Positions 6,553 to 9,954 of a stretch of 9,954 nucleotides of DNA are shown one piece after another. How positions within the stretch are numbered: the stretch's first letter is position 1; the number at the start of each line of letters is the position of its first letter. The stretch is taken from the NCBI GenBank assembly GCA_022745215.1, contig JAIIWC010000062.1:1-9954 (forward strand). The letters run 5' to 3'. The translations under genes were made by a program, and so were the position numbers. The DNA comes from Collinsella sp. GTDB lineage: Bacteria; Actinomycetota; Coriobacteriia; Coriobacteriales; Coriobacteriaceae. Below the pieces are notes generated by a model. The model searched no databases. It was not told where the DNA came from and saw nothing but the letters and a program-made list of their open reading frames with translations.

Positions 6553-6574
6553 AAGCCTCTTCGGAGGCTTTTTT
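6553..6574 (+). terminator. Intrinsic terminator after tRNA-Leu
   Basis: The stem AAGCCTC (6553-6559) with GAGGCTT (6564-6570) has a stable TTCG tetraloop, and six T residues run from 6569 to 6574. This is a textbook intrinsic terminator 12 nt after the tRNA 3' end. The next gene starts only 26 nt beyond the T run, so the terminator may double as an attenuator for it. Confidence 0.9.
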
Positions 6575-6600
6575 GTTACCGATAGACGGTGGGGTCCACG

Positions 6601-8946
6601 ATGGAAACGCTTGAACGCAACGAGTGGGCAGACGTTGCCCAACTAGTCGAGATCACGAGCGATGCTGTCATCATCTGCGAGCTCGACGGAACCATTCTGC
6701 ATGTGAATAATCGCTTACTTGGTTTGATGTGCGAGGAACGCGCCGACGTCATCGGTGGAGATGTTAAAGACGTCCTGTACTCGTCCGCTTTTGAACGTGC
6801 GACGGAACATCGTCTGCCATTTGAAACCGATGGCTCCGAGAACGAACTGATGCTCAAGTTGAGCGACGGCTCTTTTATTCCCGTCTTGGTTCGTGCGGGC
6901 TCCGTAACGCCTCCACGCATCTTTGGGCGCCGCGCACCACGTGTCCTGGTGGCGCTTCACAGTATCGAGGAACAGTATTCTCACGACCGGCAACTCAAGC
7001 GTGCGTTATCGGAGCTTAGAGTGGCGAACAAGCGTCTCTCTGGGACGCTCTCGGTCATTATGAGCACTGTGGGCTCCGATGAGTTACCCAGCCTGCTTGA
7101 TACCGTTTTGAACCAGCTTGTAGGAACGCTCGACGCTTCGGGTGCCGCTATCTATTTTTCTGAGAGCGGCGGCTTTAAGCTTCGCGGTGTTTCCAAGGAG
7201 CTGTACGACAGCTACCTGCCCGAGTTTTTGCCGTATGGCGCTGGCATTCCGACGTATGTTCTTCGCGAGTCGCGTGCCTGTCGCTTGTCGATTCAACAGG
7301 ACCTTGAGGGCGATAGGGCCGCCTCCGGTATGTTCATGGACCTGGATAATCGTTCTAAGCACCTGTTGCGCATGCAGGATATGCCTCCGTACCGCAGTGA
7401 AATCTGTCTTCCCGTTTTTTACGGTACGCAGATCCTTGGCGTGCTGGAAGTTGGTTGGAAACGCCCCCAGGCACCGCTTGCCTATGACGTTAATGTGCTC
7501 GAGGTCATTTGCGATTACCTGTCTATCCAGCTGGTCGGCATGGCATCGAGCCTTCGCTCCCGTCGCACGGCCGAGCTTGGCCGCTCGCTCAATGTCTTGC
7601 GGGATGAGTTGTTTACCTTTCTAGACGATTCCGCCGCGGCTACCCAGGCGGTATCGTCCGAGATCTGCAATATGCTCAACTGCCATTTTTGCCCTATTGA
7701 GTATGACGCCAGTCTGGATTCCTACGTCATAGATTTTGAAGGCGGCAGTCGCGTTGCTTTGCCGGACGATCCCGAGAAGCTTTTCTTTTCCACGACGGCG
7801 CCAGCGGCACGTTTGGGGGCTGCCCCCGATGGCTTTGAGGCATCTGTTTTGGGCGGCACGAGTGCCGAGGACCTTAAACACGTCCGTATAACTCGCGTTG
7901 ACGAATCGATGCCTATGGGAGGCTGGCTTAGGGCACATGGCCTGCCTTGCCAGGGTCTCTACGTCGACGCCGGCATCGAGGCGGGGCGCCCGCGCTCTGA
8001 GGGCGATGGCAAGCACAGTAACGACGCGATCGTTCCTGCTTCTGTTGCGAAGGGCCCGACGACGCGCGCGCTGCTGCTTCGTGATGGTAGCCAAGAGCCG
8101 ATTGATGACCTTGAATATGACTACTTGGTGCACTTGGCTCATGACTTTGAACTGATCTATGAAGGCGAATCTCAAAAGCGTGAGGAGCGCCATATCGCTC
8201 AGACCCTCCAGATTGGCATGAGAAATTCACTGGGGGATGTTCCGGGAATCGCCGCCGATTCGGTGTACCTGTCGGCCACGAACTCGGCGTTGGTCGGCGG
8301 CGATTTCTATACGCTCATCCGTCTTCCCGACGACTGCGCCGTCATGATTCTGGGCGATGTGTCTGGCAAAGGCATTGAGGCTGCATCGATGTCTGCACTC
8401 GTCAAGACGGCGCTGACGGCCTATGCCTGGGAGGGTGCGGGGCCTGCCCGCATGGCCCGCTCGCTCAATAGCATGCTCATGGGCTTTTCGAGGGTCGAGA
8501 CGTTCGTGACGGCCTTTATCGCTAAGATTGACCTTAAAGCCGGGCGCGCTACCTATTGCTCTGCGGGACATCCTCCCACTATGGTCATCAGACCGTCGTC
8601 GAAGCCGCTTGGCGGCGGAGAAACCCGAGGGGGAGAAGTGGAGCTCCTTGGGTGCCAATCGGGCGTGATCGGTGCCTTTGAGAGCATGGTCTACGAGACG
8701 GGCGCCTTTACGTTCGCTCCTGGTGACATGCTATTTATGTATACCGACGGAACGATTGAAGCACGTGATCGCTCGGGTGCTTTCTTTGGCGAACAGCGCC
8801 TTCGCGACCTTCTGCTCTCTGTCTCGGGTGAGGGCGTATCGGGCATTTGCGGCAAGGTCTTGGGCGAGCTTGACCGATTTACCGATTCGGCGCTGGACGA
8901 TGACATTGCATTGGTGTCCCTTGAGTTTTTACGGGGTCGTTCATAG
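6601..8946 (+). CDS. PAS-GAF-PP2C (SpoIIE/RsbU-like) serine phosphatase
   Basis: This is predicted to be a Mn/Mg-dependent serine phosphatase that dephosphorylates a STAS anti-anti-sigma domain, most likely that of the next gene. ATG 6601 was chosen because GGTGGGG (6588-6594) lies six bases upstream; an in-frame GTG at 6589 has no such site. The product is 781 residues, soluble, with no membrane helix. In order: a PAS-like sensor (about 8-120), a helical linker (about 122-150), a GAF domain (about 160-313), a divergent second GAF-like region (about 325-525), and a SpoIIE-type PP2C domain (about 527-781). Metal ligands are visible as Asp568 in VGGDFY, Asp586 in GDVSGKG, Asp716 in YTDG and Asp767/768 in DDDIAL; AGHPP (His657) is also present. 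The sensed ligand is unknown. Confidence 0.9.
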   Translation: METLERNEWADVAQLVEITSDAVIICELDGTILHVNNRLLGLMCEERADVIGGDVKDVLYSSAFERATEHRLPFETDGSENELMLKLSDGSFIPVLVRAGSVTPPRIFGRRAPRVLVALHSIEEQYSHDRQLKRALSELRVANKRLSGTLSVIMSTVGSDELPSLLDTVLNQLVGTLDASGAAIYFSESGGFKLRGVSKELYDSYLPEFLPYGAGIPTYVLRESRACRLSIQQDLEGDRAASGMFMDLDNRSKHLLRMQDMPPYRSEICLPVFYGTQILGVLEVGWKRPQAPLAYDVNVLEVICDYLSIQLVGMASSLRSRRTAELGRSLNVLRDELFTFLDDSAAATQAVSSEICNMLNCHFCPIEYDASLDSYVIDFEGGSRVALPDDPEKLFFSTTAPAARLGAAPDGFEASVLGGTSAEDLKHVRITRVDESMPMGGWLRAHGLPCQGLYVDAGIEAGRPRSEGDGKHSNDAIVPASVAKGPTTRALLLRDGSQEPIDDLEYDYLVHLAHDFELIYEGESQKREERHIAQTLQIGMRNSLGDVPGIAADSVYLSATNSALVGGDFYTLIRLPDDCAVMILGDVSGKGIEAASMSALVKTALTAYAWEGAGPARMARSLNSMLMGFSRVETFVTAFIAKIDLKAGRATYCSAGHPPTMVIRPSSKPLGGGETRGGEVELLGCQSGVIGAFESMVYETGAFTFAPGDMLFMYTDGTIEARDRSGAFFGEQRLRDLLLSVSGEGVSGICGKVLGELDRFTDSALDDDIALVSLEFLRGRS

Positions 8947-8987
8947 ACGACGCTGGGCGGGTTGAATCCGCACGGTTGGGGAAACGA

Positions 8988-9032
8988 ATGCATCGAGTGG
9001 GCTTTTTTGGGGAACCATGGTCGTATGAATGA
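8988..9032 (+). CDS. Possible 14-codon leader peptide overlapping the STAS-kinase start
   Basis: ATG 8988 opens a 14-residue frame (MHRVGFFGEPWSYE) with a well-placed GGGGA (8978-8982) five bases upstream. Its TGA stop (9030-9032) overlaps the preferred start of the following gene (ATG 9025) by eight bases, as in translational coupling. It is too short to judge by composition and may be chance. I do not recognise the peptide. Confidence 0.2.
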   Translation: MHRVGFFGEPWSYE

Positions 9033-9771
9033 GTGGAATGACATAGCGGTTTTGACGCCACCGGGTGATGTCGACATCGCCTCGGTGCCCGTGCTGCGCC
9101 GACGGTTGGACAATTTGATCGACCGGGGCGTTCGTCGCGTTGTCATCAATTGCCAGGCCGTGGGCTTTATCGACTCGACGGGTTTGGCGTTTTTGCTTAC
9201 ACGTGCCAGAGAACTCATGAGGCGAGAGGGCCTGCTTTCGCTCGTTAACGCCTCCGATGAGGTCATCCGCTTTTTGGAGATTGCCCGACTTGTCGACATC
9301 CTCCATGTTGCGGGCTTCGCTCGGGAGTCGATTCCTGCCATTCCGGTGGGGGAATTGCCTCGCTGGAGCAAGAGTGTCGAGGTGCGCCAGGGTATCGAGA
9401 ACCTTCCATACTATCGTCATCGTATTGCCGAGCTACTCGAACCGCTTCCCCTGAGGCGGGATGAGCGCTATGACGTCGCGTTGGCATCGGGCGAGGCGCT
9501 GGGCAACGCGTATGACCATGCGGGCGGTATCGGATGCATCCTGACGGTTCAGGCCTATGGCGATCGTGTCGTGATTGAGGTTGTCGACCGTGGGGCGGGC
9601 TATTCGATTGACGGGTCGAGTGAACCGGTTACGACTGAGGAGCGCGGGCGTGGGATCAAGCTCATGCGCATGTTAGTCGACAACGTGGAGGTTGCCCGTC
9701 GTACTGATGGTGCCGGTACGCGCGTTCGGATGGTAAAGCTGTTTAGCGGAACATTGGAATCGTGCGCCTAG
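9025..9771 (+). CDS. Fused STAS anti-anti-sigma and HATPase anti-sigma kinase protein (RsbV-RsbW-like)
   Basis: This 248-residue cytosolic protein joins two normally separate partner-switching components. Residues about 1-97 form a STAS domain with the phospho-acceptor motif FIDSTGL; Ser51 is the likely phosphorylated residue, by analogy with SpoIIAA/RsbV. Residues about 114-245 form a GHKL/HATPase domain: N-box SGEALGNAYDHA with Glu157 and Asn161, G1 box DRGAG (188-192), G2 GRGIKLM (208-214), then GAGTRVRM. All the nucleotide-binding motifs look intact, so kinase activity is plausible. ATG 9025 was preferred because the STAS fold begins immediately; GGGGA (9009-9013) lies 11 bases upstream. 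An upstream in-frame TTG (8962) would add 21 unconserved residues. The gene lies 78 nt after the phosphatase, so the two are probably cotranscribed. No sigma factor is encoded in the window. Confidence 0.88.
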   Translation: MNEWNDIAVLTPPGDVDIASVPVLRRRLDNLIDRGVRRVVINCQAVGFIDSTGLAFLLTRARELMRREGLLSLVNASDEVIRFLEIARLVDILHVAGFARESIPAIPVGELPRWSKSVEVRQGIENLPYYRHRIAELLEPLPLRRDERYDVALASGEALGNAYDHAGGIGCILTVQAYGDRVVIEVVDRGAGYSIDGSSEPVTTEERGRGIKLMRMLVDNVEVARRTDGAGTRVRMVKLFSGTLESCA

Positions 9772-9780
9772 TAAATCGTT

Positions 9781-9800
9781 TTGGCATGTATATCTGCCAA
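9781..9800. repeat. Short inverted repeat after the STAS-kinase gene
   Basis: TTGGCA (9781-9786) and TGCCAA (9795-9800) are perfect inverted half-sites around an 8-nt centre. The flanking TT and GA extend pairing with one G-T wobble. It lies 10 nt after the stop codon, with no T run following. It could be a weak transcript-end hairpin or a protein-binding dyad upstream of the tRNA-Gly promoter. Confidence 0.4.
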
Positions 9801-9816
9801 GAGCATGTGGCGAACA

Positions 9817-9864
9817 ACTTTTTTGAAAAAAGTACTTGCGTCTTTTGGGCAACTCGCGTAAATT
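9817..9864 (+). promoter_or_regulatory. tRNA-Gly promoter with upstream palindrome
   Basis: The palindrome ACTTTTTT-G-AAAAAAGT (9817-9833) is followed after two bases by the -35 box TTGCGT (9836-9841). A 17-bp spacer leads to a -10-like TAAATT (9859-9864) in an AT-rich stretch; the exact -10 is uncertain. The layout matches the tRNA-Leu promoter almost base for base through CTTGC. Only about 12 nt separate the -10 from the tRNA, so the leader is very short. Confidence 0.7.
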
Positions 9865-9876
9865 AATAACCCGCAA

Positions 9877-9952
9877 GCGGACATGGCTCAGTTGGTAGAG
9901 CACAACCTTGCCAAGGTTGGGGTCGCGGGTTCGAGCCCCGTTGTCCGCTCCA
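9877..9952 (+). tRNA. tRNA-Gly (anticodon GCC)
   Basis: This is a complete 76-nt tRNA with encoded CCA (9950-9952). The acceptor GCGGACA (9877-9883) pairs with TGTCCGC (9942-9948), with discriminator T9949. The anticodon stem CAACC/GGTTG encloses TTGCCAA, with anticodon GCC at 9910-9912 reading GGC/GGU. The T arm GCGGG-TTCGAGC-CCCGT contains one G-T pair. The window ends two bases later, so its terminator or following genes are not seen. Confidence 0.97.
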
Positions 9953-9954
9953 TT

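Noticed and set aside
6589..6600. GTG 6589 as start of the phosphatase
   Set aside because: There is no ribosome binding site upstream of it. ATG 6601 has GGTGGGG at good spacing.
8962..9024. TTG 8962 as start of the STAS-kinase gene
   Set aside because: The added 21 residues do not resemble STAS sequence, and the domain begins right at ATG 9025. It remains possible because GGGCGG lies just upstream.

Overview
The window looks like chromosomal DNA of a Coriobacteriia actinobacterium, most likely Collinsella or a close relative. The evidence is moderate-to-high GC, strong GCC/GAC/CTG/CGT codon preference, AAGGGAGG-type ribosome binding sites and tRNA genes with encoded CCA. The genus is inferred from style, not from a database match. 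All genes supported here read on the + strand.

Positions 1-5860 hold a complete-looking oligopeptide/dipeptide ABC importer operon in the classical order oppA-oppB-oppC-oppD-oppF. OppA is cut at its 5' end and begins in the window exactly at its lipobox. OppB and OppC are the permease pair, each with an EAA loop. OppD and OppF are the two ATPases, each with a C-terminal four-cysteine oligopeptide-transporter extension. A hairpin separates oppA from oppB. oppB to oppF are packed with gaps of 14, 2 and 0 nt.

Positions 5861-6451 carry no credible gene but are dense in secondary structure. Two elements of about 126 nt (5875-6001 and 6183-6307) each fold on themselves almost end to end. Read in opposite orientations they share a conserved core, while their flanking helices differ in sequence yet stay paired. 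The inner helix of the first copy probably also terminates the opp operon. Two smaller perfect hairpins lie between them, and a 12-nt inverted repeat links this region to the next promoter.

Positions 6346-6574 are a tRNA-Leu(GAG) unit with promoter and intrinsic terminator. Two signalling genes follow directly: a PAS-GAF-SpoIIE-type PP2C phosphatase (6601-8946) and a single protein joining a STAS anti-anti-sigma domain to an RsbW/SpoIIAB-like HATPase kinase domain (9025-9771). Together they look like a compact partner-switching module that would gate a sigma factor or another target encoded elsewhere.

The window ends with tRNA-Gly(GCC) (9877-9952). Its promoter carries the same 17-bp palindrome, two bases upstream of the -35 box, as the tRNA-Leu promoter. 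The most interesting items are the paired long-palindrome family, the shared palindromic tRNA promoter and the fused antagonist-kinase protein sitting behind a tRNA terminator with almost no room for its own promoter.
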